Below, one piece after another: positions 8,677 to 18,005 of a stretch of DNA of 64,000 bases. Position 1 is the stretch's first letter. Every line of letters begins with the position of its first letter. Origin of the DNA: Desulfobulbus alkaliphilus (GTDB taxonomy: Bacteria; Desulfobacterota; Desulfobulbia; Desulfobulbales; Desulfobulbaceae). The notes below the pieces were generated by a model. It did no database searches and was not told the DNA's origin. It saw nothing but the letters and a program-made list of their open reading frames with translations. The translations under genes were made by a program, and so were the position numbers. The DNA is taken from contig NZ_JAFFQC010000007.1 in assembly GCF_016918545.1 (NCBI RefSeq), forward strand, positions 62,001 through 126,000, in the 5' to 3' direction.

Positions 8677-11600
8677 TGCTACTTTCCGACCTCTCGGTCA
8701 AGCGGCCGGTTTTTGCCTCTGTCATCTCTCTGCTGTTGGTGGCCTTCGGCCTGGTCTCCTTCGATCGTCTTGCTCTGCGGGAATATCCCCGCATTGACCC
8801 GCCCGTCGTTACCATCGATGTCCGCTACCCCGGAGCCTCCGCCAGCATCGTCGAGACAAGAATCACCCAACTGGTGGAAAATCGCATTTCCGGCATCGAA
8901 GGGATCAATTATATTCAATCCTCCAGCGAGGATGGGCGTTCCCGGGTCATTCTGGAGTTCAACATCAACCGTGACATCGATGCTGCCGCCAATGATGTCC
9001 GCGACCGTGTTGCCGGCCTGCTCAATAACCTGCCGGACGAGGCCTCGCCGCCCGAGGTGCAGAAGGTCAATTCCGACGATGATGTCGTTGTCTGGTACAG
9101 CCTCTCCAGTCCGTATATGAACGGTCAAGAGTTGACTGATTATGCCAGGCGCTATCTGGCCGAACGATTCTCGGTCCTCGACGGGGTGGCCAATGTGCGC
9201 ATCGGCGGTTCGCAGACCTATGCCATGCGCATCTGGCTGGATCGCAACGCTATGGCCGCCCGCGGCCTGACGGTCAGCGACATCGAGAATGCGCTGCGGG
9301 CTGAGAATATTGAATTGCCCGCCGGAGAAATCGAGTCCATCGAACGTCAGTTTACCGTCAGGGTGGAGCGAACCTTCCGCACGGTGGAGGATTTTGCCAG
9401 ACTGGTGCTGGCCAAGGGGCAGGATGGCCATCTGGTCCGTCTGAGCGATGTAGCGCGCGTCGAACGCGGCACCGTGGAAAACCGAACCATGTTCCGTGGC
9501 GATGGCCTGCCGCGTATCGGTATCGGCATCACCAGGCAGTCCGTGGCCAACACGCTTCAAGTTACCGACGCCGCGGCTCGACTGGTGGAGGAACTCAATC
9601 CAACCCTGCCTGATGGCATGGTCATAAGCCGCACCTTTGATTCCTCTGTTTTCATCAAGGCCGCCATCCGCGAGGTCTATGTCACCCTGGCCATTGCTCT
9701 GACCATGGTGGTGGTCATTATTTACCTCTTTCTCGGCAACATCCGCGCCACACTCATCCCGGCGGTGACGGTGCCGGTGTCGCTCATCGCCACTTTTTCA
9801 ATCATCTACGCCTTTGGTTTTTCTATCAACCTCCTCACCCTGCTCGCCTTGGTGCTTGCTATCGGCATTGTGGTCGACGATGCCATCATTATCCTGGAAA
9901 ACATCATCCGCCGCATGCAGGACTATCGGGAGACCCCACTGGTTGCCGCCTACCGGGGGACCAGAGAGGTTGGCTTCGCGGTGATCGCCACCACCATGGT
10001 GCTGATCTCGGTGTTTGTGCCCATCACCTTTCTCCAAGGAGACCTGGGCCGCCTTTTTACCGAGTTCGCTCTGACCATGGCAGCGGCCATCCTCTTTTCC
10101 AGCCTGACAGCCCTTTCCTTGTCCGCCATGTTGGGGGGGCATTTTTTACAACAAAAAAACCACGGCGGTACCCCTGGCCCGACCATCATGCATCGTCACT
10201 TCAAGGTGATCCGCCACGGGTACATGCGTGCCCTGTCGATTTGTATCCGCAGACCGGTCATTGTTCTGGTGGTGTTTGCCGCCCTGATCGCCACCACCTT
10301 GCACGTTTTTCGCCAGATTCCCTTTGAATACACTCCCCGTGAGGACCGGGGCGTATTCATCGTTCTTGTCAATGGACCCGAGGGCGCTACTTTTGCCGTT
10401 ATGGAAGAATACATGGATGAGATAGAACGGCGTCTGCTGACCTACACCGGTGATAACGGCGAAATCTCATCCATGCTGGTCCGGGCGCCGCGGGGTTTCG
10501 GCAACATCGCCCGCTTCAATACCGGCATGGCGATGGTCGTGCTCGAAGACTGGGGAAAACGCCGGCCCGCCAGCGTTATCATGAATGAAATCCGGGGCCG
10601 ACTCAATGATCTGCCTGACGTGCAGGTCGCTGTCGTCATGCGGCAGGGTTTCACTCGCTCCGCGGCAAAGCCGGTCCAATTTGTCATTGGCGGCGGAACC
10701 TATGAACAACTGGCATCCTGGCGGGACATTCTGATCGAGAAGATCGAAAAAAACAATCCTGGTTTGATTGCCGTGGATTGGGACTATAAAGAAACCAAAC
10801 CGCAGCTGGGGGTCCGCATCGATTATGACCGTGCTGCGGAGGCAGGCGTCACGGTCACTACCATCGGTCGAACACTGGAAACCATGATGGGGTCACGCAG
10901 GGTGACGACCTATATCGATGATGGTGAGGAATATGACGTAATTCTTGAAGGGGAGCGCGAGGAACAGCGCAGCAAAACCAGCATGGAACATATCTATGTC
11001 CGCTCCAGCCGGACCGGCGCCCTGCTCCCCCTGGCCAACTTCATAACCATCGAAGAGTTTGCCGACTCCGCCACCCTCAACCGCTACAACCGCGTCCGGG
11101 CCATTACCATCGAGGCCAACCTGGTCGATACTCTGCCCCTGGGGGAAGCACTGAACTATCTTGAAAACCTGGTCAGAGAGCACTTGCCCGATACGGTTCG
11201 TATCGATTATAAAGGAGAATCAAGGGATTTGAAAAAATCCATCGGTTCCATGGTTTTTGTGTTCGTCCTGGGTATTGTGGTCGTTTTTCTGGTGCTGTCC
11301 GCGCAGTTTGAAAGCTACCTCCACCCCCTGGTCATCATTCTCACCGTACCGCTGGCCATGGCGGGCGGCCTTCTCGGCCTGCACCTGACCGGAAAAACGT
11401 TGAACATCTATTCACAGATCGGCTTGTTGACCCTGATCGGCCTGTCGGCGAAAAATGGTATTCTCATCGTCGAATTCGCCAACCAGCTGCGGGACAGGGG
11501 CGCATCTTTCAATCGAGCCCTGATGAAATCCGCGCAACTGCGCCTGCGGCCCATTCTGATGACCGGTCTGACTGCCGCCGCCGGGGCAACACCGCTCATC

Positions 11601-11825
11601 CTGACGTCTGGGGCTGGGGCCGAAACTCGCCATGTGATCGGCATCGTTGTTTTTGTCGGAGTCCTGACCGCGACCCTCTTCACTATCTTCGTGGTGCCGG
11701 TGGCCTACAGCCTGATCTCGCGATACAGCGGTTCACCAGGTGATGTGGCCAAAAGACTGCAGCAGGAACAGCATCAGGTCCCGAAGGCATCGCTTCCGCA
11801 CATCGACAAGCCACCAACAAAGTAA
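8676..11825 (+). CDS. RND multidrug efflux pump, inner-membrane permease
   Basis: Proton-driven AcrB/MexB-like transporter of 1049 residues, the standard length. The first membrane segment is at about 12-29, followed by a large periplasmic loop; the central bundle includes the paired aspartates Asp401-Asp402 in GIVVDDAIIILENI that carry protons in this family. A second, homologous half has another periplasmic loop and membrane bundle (from about 860). Substrate cannot be told from sequence. It is the third gene of a complete tripartite operon and is followed 11 bp later by a permease. Confidence 0.95.
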   Translation: MLLSDLSVKRPVFASVISLLLVAFGLVSFDRLALREYPRIDPPVVTIDVRYPGASASIVETRITQLVENRISGIEGINYIQSSSEDGRSRVILEFNINRDIDAAANDVRDRVAGLLNNLPDEASPPEVQKVNSDDDVVVWYSLSSPYMNGQELTDYARRYLAERFSVLDGVANVRIGGSQTYAMRIWLDRNAMAARGLTVSDIENALRAENIELPAGEIESIERQFTVRVERTFRTVEDFARLVLAKGQDGHLVRLSDVARVERGTVENRTMFRGDGLPRIGIGITRQSVANTLQVTDAAARLVEELNPTLPDGMVISRTFDSSVFIKAAIREVYVTLAIALTMVVVIIYLFLGNIRATLIPAVTVPVSLIATFSIIYAFGFSINLLTLLALVLAIGIVVDDAIIILENIIRRMQDYRETPLVAAYRGTREVGFAVIATTMVLISVFVPITFLQGDLGRLFTEFALTMAAAILFSSLTALSLSAMLGGHFLQQKNHGGTPGPTIMHRHFKVIRHGYMRALSICIRRPVIVLVVFAALIATTLHVFRQIPFEYTPREDRGVFIVLVNGPEGATFAVMEEYMDEIERRLLTYTGDNGEISSMLVRAPRGFGNIARFNTGMAMVVLEDWGKRRPASVIMNEIRGRLNDLPDVQVAVVMRQGFTRSAAKPVQFVIGGGTYEQLASWRDILIEKIEKNNPGLIAVDWDYKETKPQLGVRIDYDRAAEAGVTVTTIGRTLETMMGSRRVTTYIDDGEEYDVILEGEREEQRSKTSMEHIYVRSSRTGALLPLANFITIEEFADSATLNRYNRVRAITIEANLVDTLPLGEALNYLENLVREHLPDTVRIDYKGESRDLKKSIGSMVFVFVLGIVVVFLVLSAQFESYLHPLVIILTVPLAMAGGLLGLHLTGKTLNIYSQIGLLTLIGLSAKNGILIVEFANQLRDRGASFNRALMKSAQLRLRPILMTGLTAAAGATPLILTSGAGAETRHVIGIVVFVGVLTATLFTIFVVPVAYSLISRYSGSPGDVAKRLQQEQHQVPKASLPHIDKPPTK

Positions 11826-11836
11826 GTTCTCGCGTC

Positions 11837-13111
11837 ATGCATGCCTGGGTCGCTTCCCTGACATTTCTCGCGGTCATCCTGCTTGTTATCAGCAACCGAC
11901 TGAGCCCGGCGGTGGCGGCACTTACCGGAGTTCTTGTCCTGGTCTACGGGGGGATTTTCACCCTTTCCGAGGCTGTGGAACAGATGACCTCGGCCTACTC
12001 GACCCTGGCCCTGCTCCTGGGCGCCATGATCGTGGCCCGCACCCTGCAGCCAATCGGCATATTTAATAAAGTTGCCCGGAGAATGTTGATCGTTTCCCGG
12101 GGCAGAGGCAGCCGACTGCTCATCGGGATCACCCTGGTCACCGTCATGCTCAGCGCCATACTGCCTAATGCCACGGTAGTCTTGATACTCGGCCCGGTGC
12201 TGCTTCCCCTTGCCAGGGAACTCAAGCTGCAACCCGCGCCACTGCTCATCCTGGTGGCACTGGCCGCTAACAGCGGCGGCCTGCTGACCATGGTCGGTGA
12301 TCCAGCCACATATCTGATCAGCCAGGCGGCCGGGATGCATTTTTCTGCCTACCTCAAGGCCTTTTCATGGACCGGTGTGGTCGCGGTAGCTGTCTTGGTG
12401 CTGCTGCTGCCCTGGTGCTGGCGGCACGAATGGCGAGTCAGGCTGCCTGTCCAGGCGGAATCCCTGCCGCCAAAAGTGCTTATTCCCTGGCGGTTTTTCC
12501 TGCCCATCGTTGCCATCGGCAGCGGCATGCTCATTTTTTTCGTCATCGGAGAACTGCTGGAAGTTCCGGTTTCTCCCGATCTGATCGCCCTGAGCGCGGC
12601 CTCGGGCGCCCTCATCCTGGCGGAGCGATTCAGCCTGGATTCCGCGGCCGACATTCTCAGGGACATCGATTGGAGCACACTGATTTTCTTTTCCTGCACC
12701 TTCATGCTCACCGGCGCACTGGAAGCCACAGGGGTCATTGAGGCAATCGCCGCTTACCTCGGCAATGCCGTGACTACTCAACCCCAGGTAGCGGTGTATC
12801 TTCTTTTTCTTGCCATCATGACTATCTCGTGGGTGGTCCCCAACATCCCGATCATGGCGGCCCTGATTCCGCTCATCGAGGCACTTGGCAGGCAAGGCAA
12901 TCGGATGGAACTGTATGCTTCCCTGCTTCTCGGCGGTTCCCTGGGAGGCAACGCCACCATGGTCGGCGCTTCCGCCAACATGGTCGCGGTGGGCATAGCC
13001 CGTCAGAATGGCACCCCCATTCTCTTTGTTCCCTTTCTTCACTACGGATTACCCGTCTGCCTGGCCCAGATGCTGGTTATCGGACTCTTGCGTCTGCTCA
13101 TAGGCACCTGA
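11837..13111 (+). CDS. ArsB/NhaD/SLC13-type ion transporter
   Basis: Integral membrane protein of 424 residues with about 10-12 hydrophobic segments. The segments SAILPNATVVLILGPVLLP and ANSGGLLTMVGDPATYLI resemble the ion-binding hairpins of the ArsB/NhaD and divalent-anion/Na+ symporter superfamily. A second, similar hairpin is seen near ASLLLGGSLGGNATMVGASAN. The substrate is unknown; Na+/H+ exchange, arsenite or anion transport are all possible. It lies 11 bp after the RND pump gene on the same strand and is probably co-transcribed with it, which is unusual company for an RND operon. Confidence 0.8.
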   Translation: MHAWVASLTFLAVILLVISNRLSPAVAALTGVLVLVYGGIFTLSEAVEQMTSAYSTLALLLGAMIVARTLQPIGIFNKVARRMLIVSRGRGSRLLIGITLVTVMLSAILPNATVVLILGPVLLPLARELKLQPAPLLILVALAANSGGLLTMVGDPATYLISQAAGMHFSAYLKAFSWTGVVAVAVLVLLLPWCWRHEWRVRLPVQAESLPPKVLIPWRFFLPIVAIGSGMLIFFVIGELLEVPVSPDLIALSAASGALILAERFSLDSAADILRDIDWSTLIFFSCTFMLTGALEATGVIEAIAAYLGNAVTTQPQVAVYLLFLAIMTISWVVPNIPIMAALIPLIEALGRQGNRMELYASLLLGGSLGGNATMVGASANMVAVGIARQNGTPILFVPFLHYGLPVCLAQMLVIGLLRLLIGT

Positions 13112-13121
13112 ACAACAGCCG

Positions 13122-13150
13122 GGAAAGGCATCACCCTCCAGCGCCTTTCC
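13122..13150 (+). terminator. Stem-loop after the permease gene
   Basis: GGAAAGGC (13122-13129) pairs perfectly with GCCTTTCC (13143-13150) across a 13-base loop, ten bases after the permease stop. No T-run follows, so it is either a weak terminator or an RNA 3'-end stabilising structure. Confidence 0.35.
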
Positions 13151-13186
13151 GTTCCCCTGCTCCAAAGACGCTCAGCATGCTCTTCA

Positions 13187-13403
13187 CCTCAATTCGTAAG
13201 TGTCCGTCCGTGGGTCAGCTTCGTTATTCGTGGTGCTTGCTTAAAGGAGACGTTATCGAACGGATACGGGCCATGAAGATGGAGTGCGGACGGACGCCCC
13301 GAAGGGCGGCTGTTGAAGATTATAGTCAAGGATTCTGCTGCAATTACAATCTGATTATCGCAAGATATAACACAAAAAAGAGTCCAGCCGTCACGGATGC
13401 AGG
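13187..13403 (+). repeat. Dispersed MITE-like element, copy 4 (full length, 217 bp)
   Basis: The left end is diverged (CCTCAATTCGTAAGTG) and the right end is CCAGCCGTCACGGATGCAGG. The flanking 5-bp duplication CTTCA is perfect (13182-13186 and 13404-13408). The right-hand duplication contains the pta stop codon (TCA at 13406-13408, TGA on the minus strand), so the element inserted at that stop. The internal hairpin arms GATAATAACG-type segments are diverged compared with copy 14. Confidence 0.9.
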
Positions 13404-13405
13404 CT

Positions 13406-15523
13406 TCAGGCTTCCTCCTGGTGCTTCTTGGCCAGGGCCTGGGCCTGGATAGCGGTAATAGCCACGGTGTTGACGATATCAGGCACCAGACAGCCGCGAC
13501 TGAGGTCATTGACCGGCTTGTTGAGTCCCTGCAGAATAGGACCGATTGCCACTGCTCCGGCGGAACGCTGCACCGCCTTGTAGGTATTATTGCCGGTGTT
13601 GAGATCGGGAAAGATGAAAACCGTTGCCCGCCCAGCCACCTCGCTCTCCGGCATTTTCTGGCTGCCCACCGAGATATCAATAGCGGCGTCGTACTGAATC
13701 GGTCCGTCGATTTTCAAGTCCGGTCGAAGTGTACGGGCCAGGGCCACCGCCCTGCGCACCTGCTCCACATCTTCACCATGTCCCGATGAACCGCTGGAAT
13801 AAGAAAGCATGGCCACAATCGGCTCGATGTTGAACATGGCCGCGGTCTCCGCTGAACGAATGGCGATCTCCGCCAGCTGCTCGCTGTCGGGGTTGGGATT
13901 GACCGCGCAATCGCCGTACACCAGCACCCGTGTTTCCAGACACATGAAAAAGACACTGGAAACCACCAGAACTTCCGGGCGGGTGCGGATGATCTGGAAA
14001 GCCGGCCGAATGGTGTGCTCGGTGGTGTGGACCGCACCGGAAACCATGCCGTCGGCCCTGCCGGTGTGAACCATCATGGTTCCAAAATAGCTGACATCAT
14101 TGATGGCGTCTTGAGCGTAGTCCCGGGTGAATCCCTTGTGCTTGCGCAACTGGTAGAGGTTTTCAATGAACTCCTCCCGCAGAGGAGATGTCTTGGGGTC
14201 AATGATGGACACATCCTGCAGTTTCAGACCCAGAGTTGCCCCCCGACTGCGGATCGTCTTTTCATCACCAAGCAGGGTGAGATCAACCACCTCGCGGGAG
14301 CGAAGAATCTCGGCCGCCTGGAGAATACGCTCGTCATACCCCTCGGGCAGGACAATATGTTTGCGCTCGGCCCTGGCCTGCTGAAAAAGTGAATACTCAA
14401 ACATCAAGGGAGACATGATGGTGGTCACGGTATCGATGACCTGCTGCTCCAGACCGACCGTATCGACATGACTTTCAAAAACACCCAGGGCCCTGGCAGT
14501 TTTCTGCTCATTATGCGGCTGCAATACCCCCTTAACCTCACCGGCACGCATAGCTGCCTTGTAGGTATCGCCAGGGATAAGATACATCGACAAGGGCAGA
14601 TTATCGATACCGTCGAGCAATCTGACCATGGAGGGGCTTGGTTCAAAACCACCGGAAAGCAGCAGGCCCGCCGGTGAAGGATAATGACGCGAAGCTATAG
14701 CCCCCAGGGTGGCAAGGATGATGTCCGGGCGGTCGCCGGGGGTGATTATCAGATCGTCCTCTTCAAGAAAGTCGATGAAATTTGCCGGACTCATCGCCGC
14801 CACCTTGATGGCATGAATATCACTTTGCCGTCCGGCGGCCGGTGGGCCGCTGAAATGACGAGCACCGAGGGCTTCGGTGATCTCCTCCATGGTTGGCATA
14901 CTGAACCCTTTCATCTCAGGAAGGAAATCAAGCCGATAGGATTTTTCCTGGTGACTGGCCTTGATTTGCTCCTTGGCGGCGGTGAACAGGTCGGGATCGA
15001 TCCGGTTGACAAACATCGCCAACAATGGGCACTGATACTGTTCATAGATTTTCTCCGCTACCCGTATGTTTCCCTGTATTTCATCAACACCGCGATTGCG
15101 GGCATTGACAACGTGCAGGGTCGGGGTCCCCAGTTCGCGGGCAATACGAATACTGATGTCGTAATCAAAGGCCTCGGACATACTGACAATGTTTGGCCCC
15201 TCGCACAACAGGAAGTCGCATTTTTTACGGACTTCAACGAATTTGCCGACAATACGGCGAAACAGCAGTTGCTCCTGCCCATTGGCAACCAGAGAACGAG
15301 CCTCGTCATGGCTGATACCGACCATCTCCTCCTCGGTCAGATCAATATTGTACCGGTGTCTGATCAGGTTGATGTCATTGTCATTGGTGCCATCTCCCGG
15401 GGTGATCGGTCGGAAGAACCCCACATGACCGATCCGTCGAGAGAGCAGTTCCATGACCCCCAGGGTCACAACCAGTTTGCCGCATTCAATTTCCAGATTG
15501 GCGATATATAGGCTGTCGGCCAT
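13406..15523 (-). CDS. pta: Phosphate acetyltransferase, long form
   Basis: Converts acetyl-CoA and phosphate to acetyl phosphate and CoA; with acetate kinase it gives ATP from acetyl-CoA, or runs in reverse for acetate uptake. 705 residues, the long three-domain form: an N-terminal P-loop-like BioD-type domain (about 1-230), a DRTGG domain (about 230-330) and the catalytic PTA domain (about 375-700, with HIVLPEGYDERIL, GMVSGAVHTTEHTIRPA and FPDLNTGNNTYKA). In the first domain the usual P-loop is not intact. No ackA gene is adjacent, so the pathway partner must lie elsewhere. The stop codon sits in the target duplication of repeat copy 4. Confidence 0.96.
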   Translation of the reverse strand: MADSLYIANLEIECGKLVVTLGVMELLSRRIGHVGFFRPITPGDGTNDNDINLIRHRYNIDLTEEEMVGISHDEARSLVANGQEQLLFRRIVGKFVEVRKKCDFLLCEGPNIVSMSEAFDYDISIRIARELGTPTLHVVNARNRGVDEIQGNIRVAEKIYEQYQCPLLAMFVNRIDPDLFTAAKEQIKASHQEKSYRLDFLPEMKGFSMPTMEEITEALGARHFSGPPAAGRQSDIHAIKVAAMSPANFIDFLEEDDLIITPGDRPDIILATLGAIASRHYPSPAGLLLSGGFEPSPSMVRLLDGIDNLPLSMYLIPGDTYKAAMRAGEVKGVLQPHNEQKTARALGVFESHVDTVGLEQQVIDTVTTIMSPLMFEYSLFQQARAERKHIVLPEGYDERILQAAEILRSREVVDLTLLGDEKTIRSRGATLGLKLQDVSIIDPKTSPLREEFIENLYQLRKHKGFTRDYAQDAINDVSYFGTMMVHTGRADGMVSGAVHTTEHTIRPAFQIIRTRPEVLVVSSVFFMCLETRVLVYGDCAVNPNPDSEQLAEIAIRSAETAAMFNIEPIVAMLSYSSGSSGHGEDVEQVRRAVALARTLRPDLKIDGPIQYDAAIDISVGSQKMPESEVAGRATVFIFPDLNTGNNTYKAVQRSAGAVAIGPILQGLNKPVNDLSRGCLVPDIVNTVAITAIQAQALAKKHQEEA

Positions 15524-15557
15524 GGCGTACCCGTACGAAAATAATAAAATATAAAGA

Positions 15558-15656
15558 CCTGGATCCGTGAGCGTTCGTCCGCAGGTCAGCTTTAGCTGGT
15601 GAAAGGTATTGTTAAGGATTCCGCTGCAATTATTATATGATTACAGCAAGATATTT
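15558..15656 (+). repeat. Dispersed MITE-like element, copy 5 (internally deleted, right end lost)
   Basis: The left end CCTGGATCCGTGAGCG and GTTCGTCCG join directly to the later part AGCTGGTGAAAGG, then GGATTCCGCTGCAAT and GATTACAGCAAGATAT. The standard right end is missing. It lies 34 bp upstream of the pta start on the opposite side, in a 301-bp gap before the BCCT gene end; beyond a hairpin near 15772-15805 nothing else is seen in the gap. Confidence 0.85.
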
Positions 15657-15771
15657 TCAGTAGAATGGTCGATGTAGCCGCGTGTGCATGTAAAGCTCTG
15701 CAGAGGCAGGCAGAAAGGGAGTGCATAAGGCATAAGACTCGTTACCCTGAGAGAATACCCTTTGCCTCAAG

Positions 15772-15805
15772 CCGCTACGATCCCTTTACCCAGAGATCGC
15801 AGCGG
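15772..15805 (-). terminator. Stem-loop downstream of the BCCT gene
   Basis: CCGCT-A-CGATC (15772-15782) pairs with GATCG-C-AGCGG (15795-15805), giving a 10-pair stem with one mismatch. It lies 20-50 bases after the BCCT stop on the minus strand. There is no T-run, so termination strength is uncertain. Confidence 0.35.
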
Positions 15806-15824
15806 TTGGCATGATGCAAAAATT

Positions 15825-17810
15825 TCAACGCAATGTCAGGAGAAAATGAAGGTGCTTTTCGTACTGATCGATCACGTCGGTGATGATCTGCTCCTTGCTC
15901 CATCCCATTACATCGTAGTCCTGTCCGCCCTCGCTCAGGTGCACCTCTGCCCGATAATAACTTTTACTTCGCTTTTTTGAAGTGCCGCGCAGGGCAAAGG
16001 TCGGAGGTGAATAGGTGCGGGGTCGAACCGAATAAAAAAAATCGATTTCGTCACCGTGGAGAATCTCCAGCCAGACACGACCGTCTTCACCATGCTCCAC
16101 GCGAACGTCCATGTCTCGTTTTTTCAATTCAATGGTAACGTCCTCCAGTGCAGGCGTGACGGTTTTGGTGATGAATTCCTTGACCTCTGTCTCGGTAGGG
16201 TGGTGCAACAAGGAGGTAATTCGTTTTTGCCAGGAAACCGGTTTCTGGGCAATCTGCGGCATAAGTACCGCATTGCTCAGGCTGGCCCTCTTGACTATAT
16301 CAATGCGCAGGGCACGTAAAAGGCCCCAACACATAAACAGCATGATCACGGTAAAGGGCAGTGCAGTGGCAATAGTTGCGGTCTGCAATGCCGCCAGGCC
16401 ACCTGCCAGCAGGAGTGCTGATGCAACAACACCCTCACTCCCGGCCCAGAATATCCGCTGCCAGACCGGCGCATCATCTTCACCGCCCGACGCCAGCATA
16501 TCAATGACCAGAGAACCGGAATCCGATGAGGTGACAAAGAAGGTTACCACTAAAATGGTGGCAAGCAGCGACATAATACTGGAGAGAGGCAGATGTTCAA
16601 AAAACTGGAACAGAGCCATGGTGGTATCTGCAGACACGGCTTCACCTAACTCGGTAATTCCCTGGGCCATAATCATGTGCAGGGCGGTGTTGCCGAAAAA
16701 AGTCATCCACATAAAGGTGAAGCCAACCGGAACCAGCAGTACGCCAAGGACAAACTCGCGAATAGTCCGGCCTCTGGACACTCGAGCGATGAACATGCCG
16801 ACAAACGGAGCCCAGGCAATCCACCAGCCCCAATAAAACAAGGTCCAACCACCAACCCAGCCCGTTGGTTCATAAGCCTCGAGATTGAACGTCATAGTGA
16901 CGATATTCGAGGCGTAGGCACCGATATTCTGAGTCAAGGTCTGTAGCAGGAACACAGTCGGGCCGGCCACCAGCACAAAAGCCACCAAGGCAATCGCCAG
17001 AATCATGTTTAACTCGGAAAGCCGGCGGATACCGCCATCCAGTCCCAGCACCACGGAAACGATGGCAATAAGAGTAATCCCGGCAATGAGTAGGATCTGT
17101 ACGGTAATGGAAACGGGAACGTCAAACAAATAGTTGAGGCCGGAATTCACCTGAATGGCACCGAAGCCAAGAGATGTGGCCACGCCAAACATGGTGCCGA
17201 GAATGGCAAAGATGTCGACAGCATGACCGAAGGGACCATGAATCCGCTCACCGATCAAAGGATAGAAGGCTGAGCGAATGGTCAGGGGCAGGTTGTGGCG
17301 AAAAGAAAAATACGCCAGAGAAATGGCCACCACCGCGTAGATGGCCCAGGCATGAACCCCCCAATGGAAAAAGGTGATTCTCATTGCATCCCGGGCCGCT
17401 TCAACCGTCCCCGGATCAGCCACAGGTGGAGTCAGATAATGCATGACCGGCTCGGCCACCCCGAAAAACATGAGACCAATACCCATCCCTGCGGAAAAGA
17501 GCATGGCGAACCAGGAAAGATAGCTGTAGTCCGGTTCACTGTGGTCCGGACCCAACTTGATGGATCCATAGCCGAACACCCCCAGCAGAACCACAAAAAT
17601 CAGGAAGGTGGCCATAGCTAATACATAAAACCAGCCAAAGGTGTGGACAATCCAACCCTGGATACCGCTGAAAAGTTCTCCGGCCCGTCCAGGGTCGAGT
17701 ATGGTAAAAACAACGAAAAGAATAATCAAGCCGGCTGAACCTAAAAAGACCGGCGGATTAATTTGTATTCGAGGTTTTCGGGTTGACTCTTCTGACGCAT
17801 TACTGCTCAT
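15825..17810 (-). CDS. BCCT-family choline/betaine transporter
   Basis: Sodium- or proton-coupled uptake of a quaternary ammonium compound (choline, glycine betaine or carnitine), probably for osmoprotection or as a methyl/carbon source. 661 residues with 12 predicted membrane segments and the family tryptophan-rich segment YWGWWIAWAPFVGMFIAR. About 150 residues of hydrophilic C-terminal domain, similar in extent to the regulatory tail of the long BetT type, follow the last membrane helix. It lies downstream of the histidine kinase/response regulator pair on the same strand, so that system may control it. An inverted repeat lies 104-138 bp upstream of its start. Confidence 0.93.
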   Translation of the reverse strand: MSSNASEESTRKPRIQINPPVFLGSAGLIILFVVFTILDPGRAGELFSGIQGWIVHTFGWFYVLAMATFLIFVVLLGVFGYGSIKLGPDHSEPDYSYLSWFAMLFSAGMGIGLMFFGVAEPVMHYLTPPVADPGTVEAARDAMRITFFHWGVHAWAIYAVVAISLAYFSFRHNLPLTIRSAFYPLIGERIHGPFGHAVDIFAILGTMFGVATSLGFGAIQVNSGLNYLFDVPVSITVQILLIAGITLIAIVSVVLGLDGGIRRLSELNMILAIALVAFVLVAGPTVFLLQTLTQNIGAYASNIVTMTFNLEAYEPTGWVGGWTLFYWGWWIAWAPFVGMFIARVSRGRTIREFVLGVLLVPVGFTFMWMTFFGNTALHMIMAQGITELGEAVSADTTMALFQFFEHLPLSSIMSLLATILVVTFFVTSSDSGSLVIDMLASGGEDDAPVWQRIFWAGSEGVVASALLLAGGLAALQTATIATALPFTVIMLFMCWGLLRALRIDIVKRASLSNAVLMPQIAQKPVSWQKRITSLLHHPTETEVKEFITKTVTPALEDVTIELKKRDMDVRVEHGEDGRVWLEILHGDEIDFFYSVRPRTYSPPTFALRGTSKKRSKSYYRAEVHLSEGGQDYDVMGWSKEQIITDVIDQYEKHLHFLLTLR

Positions 17811-17913
17811 GATTCATCCTCCCATGGATAAATATTTATCTGAATAAAACGGATAGGACACGAGTATACGCATACTACCGAGGCAAAAACAACCCAAAAA
17901 ATTAAAGCAACCG

Positions 17914-17948
17914 GTCTGATTCTTCGAAAAAAACATGAAAAATCAGAC
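17914..17948. promoter_or_regulatory. Inverted repeat upstream of the BCCT gene
   Basis: GTCTGATT (17914-17921) and AATCAGAC (17941-17948) are perfect 8-bp inverted arms separated by 19 bases in the 195-bp gap between the response regulator and BCCT genes. It could be an activator binding site for the BCCT promoter, or the stem of an RNA hairpin after the regulator gene. I found no convincing -24/-12 sigma-54 promoter with correct spacing. Confidence 0.35.
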
Positions 17949-18005
17949 GTTAGCAGCGGTGTCTTTTTCCTGCAGCGAAGAGGACCAGGTGGAGCGCGGG
18001 GCAGG

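Noticed and set aside
13187-13403. Peptides such as MKMECGRTPRRA repeated in open frames of several element copies
   Set aside because: They come from the shared repeat sequence; other copies break the frame with indels (copy 3) or lack it entirely, so there is no sign of coding selection.
14684-15511. 275-codon plus-strand frame inside pta
   Set aside because: Antisense to conserved pta coding sequence; not a gene.
17870-17905. Possible sigma-54 -24/-12 promoter before the BCCT gene on the minus strand
   Set aside because: The TGG and GC elements are 9 bases apart rather than 10 and the surrounding bases do not fit the consensus.
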